A stretch of DNA of 64,000 nt, from the NCBI RefSeq assembly GCF_041929205.1, contig NZ_JBHFNT010000067.1; one strand, given 5' to 3'. A program made the position numbers and the translations under genes. The stretch is from Floridanema evergladense (GTDB lineage Bacteria; Cyanobacteriota; Cyanobacteriia; Cyanobacteriales; Aerosakkonemataceae). A model generated the notes under the pieces. The model made no database searches. It saw nothing but the letters and a program-made list of their open reading frames with translations, and had not been told where the DNA came from. The stretch's first letter is position 1. Every line of letters starts with the position of its first letter. Shown piece after piece: positions 48,719 through 57,479 of the stretch.

Positions 48719-49381
48719 ATGGAATCTGCGGATTTTTGGGAATTAGTTAAAGGAGCGATCGCACTAAATCCAAAAGCATTTCAGGTGATGGCAAAATTAC
48801 CCGATGCTAACAAAATAGCAATTAATGTATTGTTGTTAGCGGGTTTTTCGCAGGCGATCGGACAAAGTATTATCCTATTCATCAACCGAGTCAAACCTTT
48901 CCGTTTTATTCTGAGCCTATTACTATCGGCTATTTTGTTTGTCTTTAGCTATGGTTTTTGGATCTGGAGTACTTGGCTAGTTAGTCGGTTTTTGTTTAAA
49001 CAAACCGTTGATTTCAACATAGTTTATCGCATGGTGGGATTGGCTACGGCTCCCCAAATTCTGAGTTTTTTAATTGCTATGCCTTACTTCGGTGTACCGA
49101 TCCAAGTTTTGCTTTCCCTGTGGACTTTACTGGCATTTGTGCGAGGTTTTAATGTAGCGACGGGGTTTGGTGTGTGGGAAGCTTTTGCTTGTAGTTTGTT
49201 GGGATGGTTTGTTTTGCAAATCTTACAGCGGACGATCGGAAAACCAATTTCAGCCTTGGGCACTTGGCTGGCAAATACTACTGCTGGAACTAACTTAGTC
49301 ACTGACTTACGCAGCTTAGAAACCTTATTAGAAACAGGCTTACAGAGTAACACAAGCAATCAGGATAGCAGAAACTCATGA
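48719..49381 (+). CDS. Yip1-like membrane protein
   Basis: 220 residues with about five hydrophobic segments (for example INVLLLAGFSQAIGQSIILF, FILSLLLSAILFVFSYGFWI, LLSLWTLLAFVRGFNVATGF) and a short soluble tail. The pattern resembles the YIP1 family, where GF-x-x-W segments repeat. Function unknown. It overlaps the following gene by four bases (ATGA), so the two are translated together and probably act as a unit in the inner membrane. Confidence 0.65.
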   Translation: MESADFWELVKGAIALNPKAFQVMAKLPDANKIAINVLLLAGFSQAIGQSIILFINRVKPFRFILSLLLSAILFVFSYGFWIWSTWLVSRFLFKQTVDFNIVYRMVGLATAPQILSFLIAMPYFGVPIQVLLSLWTLLAFVRGFNVATGFGVWEAFACSLLGWFVLQILQRTIGKPISALGTWLANTTAGTNLVTDLRSLETLLETGLQSNTSNQDSRNS

Positions 49382-52284
49382 GCAACCAAGCATCTGGGCG
49401 ATCGAGAAAATTCTGGCAGCTGGTTTTAGTTACCGGGGCGTTGATAATTTTGTTGCCCTTCCTACCCCTGCTGATTCAAACTGCTTTTGCTGCCATGAGC
49501 GTAACTGTTCGTTTAATCTTTAATCTAGTCGGAATCGGGGTGCTGGCGCTACTGTTGGCGATTTTGCTCACTCCTCTAGAAGCGTTAGGCTGGTGGGCGG
49601 GGTGGTATGGCGATCCGATCGCCACCACAAAAGAAAACTTGGGTAAACTTCAAGAACGAGCACTCACAGAAACAGCAGTTTCTCGCTATGTGATTTATCT
49701 TGATGGCATTGGGCAGGCAAAATTTGACTATCTCCCGGAAGTAGAAAGGTTTTTGGACGATTTAGCCAAAGTATTGCCCGATAATATTCAAATCATCCGG
49801 GGTTTGATGCCCTACTCACCGATGAACCGATCCTTGACAGAGAATCGTCCTTTTGCTTGGTTTTGGAACTGGGCCGATCGCGTACAATCCAGCGAAGATG
49901 GCGGTTTGCTGGCTTTTGCGATCAATCTGCGGAATATGTTTATGGTTTCGGTGTCTGCTGACAGTCGTTATGGGCCGATCTACAATCGGGGAACGGCTCA
50001 AGTGATTTACAATAGCTTACTCAATCATGGTTATATTCCCGGCAGCGGTTTACCGATCACTTTGATTGGTTTTAGCGGTGGTGGACAAATTTCGATGGGA
50101 ACTGCACCTTATTTAAAAGATGCTTTGCAAGCACCGATCGATATTATCTCGATCGCAGGTGTGTTTAGCGGCAATAACAACTCTCTGAAACTAGAACACT
50201 TTTATCATTTAGTTGGCAATAAAGATCTGGTCGAACGGGTGGGGCCAATCTTCTTTCCGAAACGCTGGAAACTGTTATTTCTTTCTTACTGGAATCGCAC
50301 AAAAAGGATGGGGAAAGTGAGTTTGATTAATCTAGGCGCAGTTGGACATCAAGTTCCTGGTGGTGTAATGGATGCAGATTTATTGCTTGCTGATGGTCGC
50401 AGTGCCCTACAACAAACTGTAGATTGGGTTGCTGACATTCTTCAAGGAACGGCTGCACTGTCACAAGTCCATAAACCTCGCGTTTTGAGTAACCTCGATC
50501 GCTATCGGGAAGCTGCCTTCAACCGTCCTGAATTTTACCCGATTTCGGCTACAGTTGCTAGCGATACGCCTACGGCACGCTTACGCGATCGCTATCGTCC
50601 TGTGGCAAACTGGATCGGTCGCTTAATTTTACCGACTCCCGAAGGCAGAAAACCTCAAGCTATTCCCTTTGAAATCCATCATGCACCCCCGGAATATGCC
50701 CACTTGATCGGTCAAGTCGTCACTGTGCGTTGGAGTGAAGATCCAAAAGTTCAAGATTACTGGCGACAAGTCACTAAAGACGTGCATTTCAGCCCAACTG
50801 CGGAACAAAAGAGTCAAGAGGGTGGTGTGTATCCAACTCGCCTCAACCACTGGAAACTGGTCGATCCGCTAGAATCTTTGGCAGGTGCTCACCCCAAAGA
50901 CGATCTAATTGTGGCATTACCCGATCCAGTAGTGGTGCAGAAATTGGAAGGGGGAAGTCCGATTTATCTGGTGATTTCTCATGAGCCCATTCAAATTACT
51001 GGACGTTTCTACGGTTTGGTAAAATTCTTAGGATCGGTTGATAAATCTGCGACTCCAGAACATTTTCGCGTCGTTCATTTCAACAAAGCTAGTCAGCAGT
51101 TTGATGGAGTAGAGGAAATTGTTTGGTTGCCACAAGTAGTTAAAGATGATAACAATACTTATCCGTTTACAAATAAAGGAATCGAACAATCTCCGCTGAA
51201 TAAAACAGGTTGGTATATTTACGGCGCACCCGATCGGAATGGATCTTTTGTGGTGCAAGCGATCGCTCCCCGTGCTTTATTTCAACTGAATGCCACTCAA
51301 GAAGTTGTGGGAAGAACAGCGGTAGAAACCTTTTTGAAAAAGGAATCATGGGAAAAATTAAATCAGCAAAAAGGCAAGATTAGCTCAACTCGTTTAAGTT
51401 ACTCGTCTAAGTCCTTAAAGCAAGCTAAAAATCAGTTGCAAGAAGGATCTCGCGCCTTACTAGTTCATGTTTATGGTGGTATTGGTGGGAAAAAGACTGA
51501 GCCCGCTGCTCAAGGCCCTGTTTACTTTGGACATTTTGCTTTTGGCGTTGCTACAGTAATCCGGGAACCGCTGAGTGATGAGTTACGCTGGGACATTATC
51601 TATCATCAAATTTACACGCAAAATCCAGATGGGTTAACCTCTGGAACTATGCACTGGTCAAGGTATATGGGCGATCGTCAATTTGGTTGGATTGGAATCC
51701 GCCCGATCGCTGATACACTGATTGAATTCGAGCCGTTTACGAGGAATTATGAGGTAGCGGAGGGACAACAGCGATCGCCTTTAGATGTGTTAGTTCGTCA
51801 GTTGGAAGTGATGGCAGCACGTTATCGGATTGGCGATGGTACTGGGGGAACTTATGTTGGCCCTGCGAATAACTGCTCTCAAGATTCTAATCAAAGCTTG
51901 TATGCGGCATTAGTGCAAATGGCGCGATCGATCCGAAATCATCCCGATATCAAAACCTGGATGAAACAACATCCAGATCAGGCACAAAGACTTAAGCAAC
52001 TAGAAAAACTTGGGTCAGATCTAAAATGGCACTTGATGCCCTTTGGCACTGCGCGTGCCGATTGGTTAAAAGAATCTGCTGTTTTAGGTAGTACTCTGGA
52101 AGACAATCCATTACAAACCATATTCAGAGGTTTAATTAGTTGGCGAACAGTACTGCCTCGTGTTGCCAGTGACAGCATTACAGAGTGTTTTCTCCAACAA
52201 GGTGCAACCGCATGGATGTTACGCACTAATCAGTTAGGTGGAAACAATCCCGATATTGCCCCCCTTGCACCTCTAACTTTTTAG
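49378..52284 (+). CDS. Large membrane-anchored alpha/beta hydrolase-like protein
   Basis: 968 residues. Two N-terminal hydrophobic segments (about 10-37 and 42-66) anchor it, followed by a hydrolase-like domain with RYVIYLDGIGQ, the nucleophile-elbow-like GFSGGGQIS (about 232-240) and GHQVPGGVMDADLLL near 325. The C-terminal ~500 residues have no family that I recognise; they contain ALLVHVYGGIGGKKTEPAAQ and YRIGDGTGGTYVGPANNCSQ, with a possible thiol residue near the end of the latter. Its length and fusion are unusual. It is coupled to the Yip1-like gene. Confidence 0.7.
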   Translation: MSNQASGRSRKFWQLVLVTGALIILLPFLPLLIQTAFAAMSVTVRLIFNLVGIGVLALLLAILLTPLEALGWWAGWYGDPIATTKENLGKLQERALTETAVSRYVIYLDGIGQAKFDYLPEVERFLDDLAKVLPDNIQIIRGLMPYSPMNRSLTENRPFAWFWNWADRVQSSEDGGLLAFAINLRNMFMVSVSADSRYGPIYNRGTAQVIYNSLLNHGYIPGSGLPITLIGFSGGGQISMGTAPYLKDALQAPIDIISIAGVFSGNNNSLKLEHFYHLVGNKDLVERVGPIFFPKRWKLLFLSYWNRTKRMGKVSLINLGAVGHQVPGGVMDADLLLADGRSALQQTVDWVADILQGTAALSQVHKPRVLSNLDRYREAAFNRPEFYPISATVASDTPTARLRDRYRPVANWIGRLILPTPEGRKPQAIPFEIHHAPPEYAHLIGQVVTVRWSEDPKVQDYWRQVTKDVHFSPTAEQKSQEGGVYPTRLNHWKLVDPLESLAGAHPKDDLIVALPDPVVVQKLEGGSPIYLVISHEPIQITGRFYGLVKFLGSVDKSATPEHFRVVHFNKASQQFDGVEEIVWLPQVVKDDNNTYPFTNKGIEQSPLNKTGWYIYGAPDRNGSFVVQAIAPRALFQLNATQEVVGRTAVETFLKKESWEKLNQQKGKISSTRLSYSSKSLKQAKNQLQEGSRALLVHVYGGIGGKKTEPAAQGPVYFGHFAFGVATVIREPLSDELRWDIIYHQIYTQNPDGLTSGTMHWSRYMGDRQFGWIGIRPIADTLIEFEPFTRNYEVAEGQQRSPLDVLVRQLEVMAARYRIGDGTGGTYVGPANNCSQDSNQSLYAALVQMARSIRNHPDIKTWMKQHPDQAQRLKQLEKLGSDLKWHLMPFGTARADWLKESAVLGSTLEDNPLQTIFRGLISWRTVLPRVASDSITECFLQQGATAWMLRTNQLGGNNPDIAPLAPLTF

Positions 52285-52324
52285 GTACGTTGTTGCGCGT
52301 CAGCGCTGAAGCGCAACAACGTAC
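52285..52324. repeat. GTACGTTGTTGCGC palindromic repeat, copy 3
   Basis: 40 bases with 20-base arms and one mismatch: GTACGTTGTTGCGCGTCAGC against the complement of GCTGAAGCGCAACAACGTAC. It begins at the base after the hydrolase stop codon and ends 15 bases before the stop of the convergent ligase gene, so it fills the whole gap. It could act as a two-way terminator. Confidence 0.8.
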
Positions 52325-52339
52325 TTTTAAGTGTTTCTC

Positions 52340-53839
52340 TCATTTTCGGGTGTAGCGATGCTTAACGCCGATCGGGAAATATTCAGGATCTCCGGTGAGA
52401 GTAAGTGTGATTTGGGGATTTTGATATGCTTGGGGAACATAGTTGGCAAACTCGCTGTTGAGTCGTTGCAGTTGGGAAAGGATGGAGTTTGCGATCGCAT
52501 TTTTCTTTTCTTCACTAGCTGCGATTCCTGGTGCTAACTCTACCACAATTGAGAGGGACTTATTTTGATCTGTATCTTCTTTCACCTGCAAAACAAACTT
52601 CCCTGTCACCCATTCTTTAATTACAGGTTGTTCCAATCCAACGGTGACATTTTCCGGGTAAATGTTAGCACCGAAATAGGAAATTGTAAAATTCGATCGT
52701 CCAAAAACATAAACAAAAGGTAACTCCCTAACTCCTCTTTCTTGCGCCAAAGCAGTTAACGGATCGAACCCATATTCTCCCAAAAAACTCAACATTTCAT
52801 CATAAGGAATTATCCCGCCAGTATCCAAAATATTGTATCTAATTAAAGGAATCCCGTTATCACCCGAAAATAACAAATTGCCATTTTCCACTTGAAAAAA
52901 CCGACTCAAAGGATCGTATTGTACCAAAGTCGGTAAACGCGATTCTCCAAACAAACTTTTTGCCGCTTCGGGATGATTTGCTAACCAACGACGAATGCAA
53001 ATACTCAAAGGAGTTTCATTTCCCAAAACTCCCGCATCAGCAGTTCCATAAAGTGCAGCAGAGTCATAACAAAAATTGGTCGATCGCACTCTTTCCCCAA
53101 CTAAACTCCGCCATTCCTCGCTAAAAACTTCCCCCGCAAAAACCATTTTAATATTAAACTTCTGCCATTCAACGCCTCGCGCAATTCCCGTATCAACCAC
53201 ATCTTTAATAAATGGCGGATATCCTAATAAAACCACTTGTTCAAAAGCACCTCCCAACTCTTGCACAACTCGAAAAATTTCTTCTTTATTATTTCCCGGT
53301 GCGATTACAGTAATTGGATAACCTTTACTAGCAATATAGCGACAACAATTAGTTGTAAATAAACCGCCTACCCAAGTTCCCAAAGTGAAACAAACTACAG
53401 CTAAAGTCCGGCGAGTATCAGCAAAAAAGCTATCATGAAAAATTTGCTCAAACCTAGTAGTAATTGCTAATTCATCGCTGAAAAATCTAGGCCAAAAAGT
53501 CGGTTTACCAGTAGAACCAGAGGAAGCAGCAATTAAATCGCAACTTTCTATTTTTCCATCTTTACATAATTGGTCTAACGAGTAAACTTTTAGATAATTC
53601 TCTTTGGTAACTTGCGGTAATTGCGAGAAATCAGCTAAACTTTGAATAGTTGCCGGGTTAATATTTTGGGTATTTAAAAACCTTTGGTAAGCGGGAACCG
53701 TAGCAGCGACGGAATGAAACAAAGCTAAAGTTGCAGACTCCGCTTTTGTAGCATTATCTTTTTGCAGTAAACTTGCTAAGGGAGTGGCGAGAAATTTTTC
53801 TAAAGCTTGCAACGATCTTTGACGTTGTGATTCTTGCAT
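52340..53839 (-). CDS. ANL-superfamily (phenylacetate-CoA ligase-like) adenylating enzyme
   Basis: 499 residues. The ATP-phosphate loop is AASSGSTGKPTF (about 104-115), with later AGEVFSEEW and FCYDSAALYGTADAG that fit the phenylacetate-CoA ligase/CapK branch, and LIRYNILDTGG for the ribose-binding Asp region. The C-terminal domain is short (about 120 residues) with VFGRSNFTISYFGANIYPENV. It would activate a carboxylate as acyl-AMP, perhaps for CoA or an acceptor. Only nine bases separate it from the AAC(3) gene upstream, so they are one operon. Confidence 0.82.
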   Translation of the reverse strand: MQESQRQRSLQALEKFLATPLASLLQKDNATKAESATLALFHSVAATVPAYQRFLNTQNINPATIQSLADFSQLPQVTKENYLKVYSLDQLCKDGKIESCDLIAASSGSTGKPTFWPRFFSDELAITTRFEQIFHDSFFADTRRTLAVVCFTLGTWVGGLFTTNCCRYIASKGYPITVIAPGNNKEEIFRVVQELGGAFEQVVLLGYPPFIKDVVDTGIARGVEWQKFNIKMVFAGEVFSEEWRSLVGERVRSTNFCYDSAALYGTADAGVLGNETPLSICIRRWLANHPEAAKSLFGESRLPTLVQYDPLSRFFQVENGNLLFSGDNGIPLIRYNILDTGGIIPYDEMLSFLGEYGFDPLTALAQERGVRELPFVYVFGRSNFTISYFGANIYPENVTVGLEQPVIKEWVTGKFVLQVKEDTDQNKSLSIVVELAPGIAASEEKKNAIANSILSQLQRLNSEFANYVPQAYQNPQITLTLTGDPEYFPIGVKHRYTRK

Positions 53840-53848
53840 TTTTCCCCT

Positions 53849-54652
53849 CTACTTGTTATTAGTCAACCAATCTACTGCAAAATCTACCACTAACTTAACT
53901 GGAAAAAATCTTGCTTCTGCTGAACCAACTGCTGAAATTTTGACAGATTGAGTTTGTTCAAAAGCAGCACCTATTTGATTAAAACATTCGTTACTAACTT
54001 CTATATCTTGGTAATTTTTCCAAACTGGTCGATCGCCTTCCAAAACCACTGTACCACGAAGAGTTTCTTTTTTATACGGTACTCTATATTCAGCTAGATG
54101 GAGACAAGTACAACTATCGTAATTTACTCCTAATAATAATACCCAACCATCTAAATCATAAAGGCCAGCTAAGGGAGAAGATTCGCCAAGGGAGTAATCT
54201 AAAGAGTGATTTTTTATAATAGTTTCGGCGTGTTTTCCCCAAGCAGCAAAAGAAACTTCTGGATGATAACTTCGCAAAACTTGGGGAAATTTCCGAAAGG
54301 TTTCGACAATTTTTCCCATACCATTTGTCGGAGTTATTTGCGGATCGAAAGCTGGCATATTTTCCCGAATTATTTGCCACCAATCACTCGGAACTGGTGG
54401 TTTTTCCCAAGTAGCAGGATCGGAATATTCGCCGGAATGGGTAGGCATTACTAATGTACCATTTGGCGTAATGACATCCATTAAAGCTTGAATAACTGTT
54501 ACTGAACCTCCGCAAACCCACCCTAATGAACTAAGGGAACTGTGTACTATTATTGTCATTTCTGGTTGTAATCCAAGTTGACGGAAGTCGTTTTTTAAGG
54601 TTTCTAGGGTTCGCGGGGATGGGGTTTTTGCGATCGCTTCTGATTCACTCAT
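53849..54652 (-). CDS. AAC(3)-family N-acetyltransferase
   Basis: 267 residues of the antibiotic-acetyltransferase AAC(3)/YokD fold: MTIIVHSSLSSLGWVCGG (about 33-50) binding CoA, GTLVMPTHSGEYSDPATW (66-83), and the catalytic His in RSYHPEVSFAAWG (127-139), followed by SPLAGLYDLDGWVLLLGVNY. The family includes aminoglycoside 3-N-acetyltransferases, but chromosomal members often have other substrates. Being tied to an adenylating enzyme suggests a small biosynthetic or amine-modifying pathway rather than resistance. The CoA-binding part is intact. Confidence 0.85.
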   Translation of the reverse strand: MSESEAIAKTPSPRTLETLKNDFRQLGLQPEMTIIVHSSLSSLGWVCGGSVTVIQALMDVITPNGTLVMPTHSGEYSDPATWEKPPVPSDWWQIIRENMPAFDPQITPTNGMGKIVETFRKFPQVLRSYHPEVSFAAWGKHAETIIKNHSLDYSLGESSPLAGLYDLDGWVLLLGVNYDSCTCLHLAEYRVPYKKETLRGTVVLEGDRPVWKNYQDIEVSNECFNQIGAAFEQTQSVKISAVGSAEARFFPVKLVVDFAVDWLTNNK

Positions 54653-54700
54653 AATATCCTTTGATTTGTGCGAGAGATATTTTTATTGAACCACGTTAGC

Positions 54701-57310
54701 TTAGTAAAAATCATCCATTTCTTCGTCTTCTTCTGCGAAAATTTCCTCTTCATTTTCAGGTTTTACGTTGGTTTCTACTACTACATCTCGTCTGGTAAAT
54801 TCTAAACATTTACTAGTGGGATCTACGGAAAAACTAAATAATGGACTCTCTTCGGATTGGCATTTTCCAGCGCGGAAGAAGTTACATACTGCACAACAGT
54901 CTTCTCCAGATGCGATCGCCTCCTCCACCACAATATCTCTCTGCGTTAAAGGACTCAATTTTAAATGAAAACCTTCCCATCTCGCTTTTAAAACCCCGTT
55001 TTCAGCTAACAATTGCCAACGCGGATCTGATTCGACAATTTCTTCTGGTATCCTAATCCATGCACCTTCAACTTCTGCTTCTATATTCACCTCAAAATCA
55101 TTCGGTAAATCAAATTGTACCAACCTTCTTGCACTTAAATGTCCCGGTGCTTGTCCATAAACAATTTCATCTCCAACTGAGGGAATATGGATATAATATT
55201 TCTCTTTTAAATCTCCAGCACGCGACAATTCATGTAGTGCTTCGTGGGAACCGTGAATTAATATTAAATGTTGGGGATTTACCCGATGAATTACTTGAGT
55301 TAAACCAACTTTATCAGCATGAGCGCTCAAGTTAAATTTGCGAATTTGCGCTCTCACATTTAATTCTTTTTCGTCTAATGTTACCGTATCTCCAGTATTG
55401 AGATTTTGCAACAAACGACCAGGACTTTCTTCGTCAGTGTACCCAGAAATGAAAATTGCAGAGTTTTCTCTTTCTAACAAACTAGTAGCATAATAAATTG
55501 AAGGGCCACCTGTTAACATCCCGGAACTAGCAATAATTACACTGGGTTTTGCCATTGCTAAAGGTCGTTGTTTAGGTGAAGTAATCGGAATGACGGGAGA
55601 AGGAGAATTAGGATCGAAAAAAGGTTCCTGTTTTTGTTGCGCGAAGTTTTTAACTGATTGGGGAAGTAAAGTTAAATTATCTCGAAAAACATCGGTAATT
55701 GCTCTCACTAAACCATCCACAAAAATGGGAATTTGCAGTTTATGAAATACTGCTGAAGTGCGAATTGCTAAAATAATTTCTTGTGCTCTTCCTAAAGCAA
55801 AAGCTGGAACTAAAACATTACCACCATTTTTTACAACTTCTGCGATCGCTTCTAGTAAAGCACTTTCTTGCGCTTTCCGATTAGGATGATTATCTGCACC
55901 GTAAGTTGACTCAGTAATTAATATGTCTGCTTTCGGCAAATCTGCTAATTTTAAACCTTCTGTTGTCCGACTTGAAGTAGTGTTGTAATCTCCTGTGTAG
56001 AGCAAAGATCGATCGCCATACTGCATAAAAATACAAGCAGCACCCACAATATGACCAGCATTAATAAATCTTACCTTTAATCCCGGCAAAGGTTCAAAAT
56101 CCTCTCCAATTGATTGAGTTTCTAACCGAAACAAAGTCCTTTCTAAATCCGTCTCATCAAAAAGTTCCGGCGAATCTTCGTTCATTTGCTGAACTTTCAA
56201 ACAATCTTGTAACATCACATGAGCAATTTCTCGCGTTCCCGGAGTGCAAATCATTTTTACACCTGGAAATCTTGCATGAAACACCGGAACTGCACCAATA
56301 TGATCTTGATGAGCATGAGTTATTAACAGCAAATTCGGGTTTTGTAAATAATCTAATGCTGGTAAAGGATCGTAACCTTTCGGACGAGTACCACAATCCA
56401 TTACTATTTCATAAGGGCCAATAAATACTTGAAAACAAGAAGCACCAATTCCCTTCGCTGCACCCAAAGGACGGACAATTAATCGAGTATTTAAATTCTC
56501 TTGCTCGTCAATTTTAATTCCGTTATCAATTCCTAAATCAACTATTTCTTTAATTTCTGGTGCATATTCATAAACCTTAATTTTTTCACCTCGAATCAAT
56601 ACTCTGGCACGTTTTCCCGTTGTTGGCAAAACTGCTTCCCACTCCCAACCATCTCGTCTCTTAATTGCTGGCGCAAGTTGCCAACCTGACTCTTGCGTTT
56701 CTTCAGAAAGTGCAGCTAAAGCAGCATCATTTGGCGGCGCAAATTCAGGAGATGGCAACTTTTTAGAAGTTTCCCCTGCTGGAAAAATTGAAACAGGTGT
56801 AACTTGATTTTCTCCGATGCTTTCCTGATTTTCATCAACAGATACCGCACTCAAAATTTGCAAAAATTTTCCCACTCGTTGCGCTTGCACTTTGAGCAAT
56901 TGACTTAGTTTAAGATTAAGATTGTGGGAATTGAGCAAAGTTAACTTAAGAGTTTTTTGTTCCGCTCGCTTTATCTTAAACTGAACAGAAGAATTACGTT
57001 TACCCAGTTGTACCACCCTGCCAATTAACTGACAAATATCAGGTGTTTCCCCATCACTAGCTAAATTTTCCGAACTAACCAGCATCACCTGTGACACTTC
57101 CCCTGTAGAATCAGTACTAGGGATAATTTGCCAACTGCGTTTTCCTTCTCTCCATTCAGGGACTTTTTGGGCAACGCGAAAGCGCGTGTTATCCAAACAT
57201 TCGAGGTACATTACACCATCGATCGTACAAATTTCTCCACTCCAAGTACAACTAAGACTTTCACTATCCCAACTTTCCCCAGAAATACTAGTATCAATCT
57301 TATCCACCAT
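54701..57310 (-). CDS. Beta-CASP metallo-beta-lactamase-fold hydrolase with long N-terminal extension
   Basis: 869 residues. The zinc site is H332-x-H334-x-D336-H337 (THAHQDHIG), with MDCGTRP before it, GHIVGAACIF, YTGDYNTTSSRTTEGL, and the beta-CASP block starting at ESTYGADNHPNRKAQE and continuing to SGMLTGGPSIYYATS, HADKVGLTQVI and LIHGSHEALHEL. This architecture is that of CPSF73/RNase-like nucleases acting on RNA. Extra parts are the ~270-residue N-terminus of unknown fold and a C-terminal CCAVCNFFRAGKC cluster that may bind metal. Cytoplasmic. Confidence 0.85.
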   Translation of the reverse strand: MVDKIDTSISGESWDSESLSCTWSGEICTIDGVMYLECLDNTRFRVAQKVPEWREGKRSWQIIPSTDSTGEVSQVMLVSSENLASDGETPDICQLIGRVVQLGKRNSSVQFKIKRAEQKTLKLTLLNSHNLNLKLSQLLKVQAQRVGKFLQILSAVSVDENQESIGENQVTPVSIFPAGETSKKLPSPEFAPPNDAALAALSEETQESGWQLAPAIKRRDGWEWEAVLPTTGKRARVLIRGEKIKVYEYAPEIKEIVDLGIDNGIKIDEQENLNTRLIVRPLGAAKGIGASCFQVFIGPYEIVMDCGTRPKGYDPLPALDYLQNPNLLLITHAHQDHIGAVPVFHARFPGVKMICTPGTREIAHVMLQDCLKVQQMNEDSPELFDETDLERTLFRLETQSIGEDFEPLPGLKVRFINAGHIVGAACIFMQYGDRSLLYTGDYNTTSSRTTEGLKLADLPKADILITESTYGADNHPNRKAQESALLEAIAEVVKNGGNVLVPAFALGRAQEIILAIRTSAVFHKLQIPIFVDGLVRAITDVFRDNLTLLPQSVKNFAQQKQEPFFDPNSPSPVIPITSPKQRPLAMAKPSVIIASSGMLTGGPSIYYATSLLERENSAIFISGYTDEESPGRLLQNLNTGDTVTLDEKELNVRAQIRKFNLSAHADKVGLTQVIHRVNPQHLILIHGSHEALHELSRAGDLKEKYYIHIPSVGDEIVYGQAPGHLSARRLVQFDLPNDFEVNIEAEVEGAWIRIPEEIVESDPRWQLLAENGVLKARWEGFHLKLSPLTQRDIVVEEAIASGEDCCAVCNFFRAGKCQSEESPLFSFSVDPTSKCLEFTRRDVVVETNVKPENEEEIFAEEDEEMDDFY

Positions 57311-57479
57311 AATGTATTGCCACGCGATCGCTCATCGTACTATTAATATAATTTACCCAATTTATACTAAAATATCTTGTCATCTGTCTAAAGAATAGAT
57401 TACTTCGATCGGAGTTGGTGCGGAAGCGCATTTTATCCAAAAAGTTAGGTGAGAGGATGATTTGGGGTGTGCTGTTTTT

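Noticed and set aside
53849..54652. Aminoglycoside resistance gene
   Set aside because: The AAC(3) fold is clear, but chromosomal context and pairing with a ligase do not support a resistance function.
52340..57310. NRPS/PKS-type biosynthetic cluster
   Set aside because: Only one adenylating enzyme and one acetyltransferase are present; no carrier, condensation or ketosynthase domains are seen.
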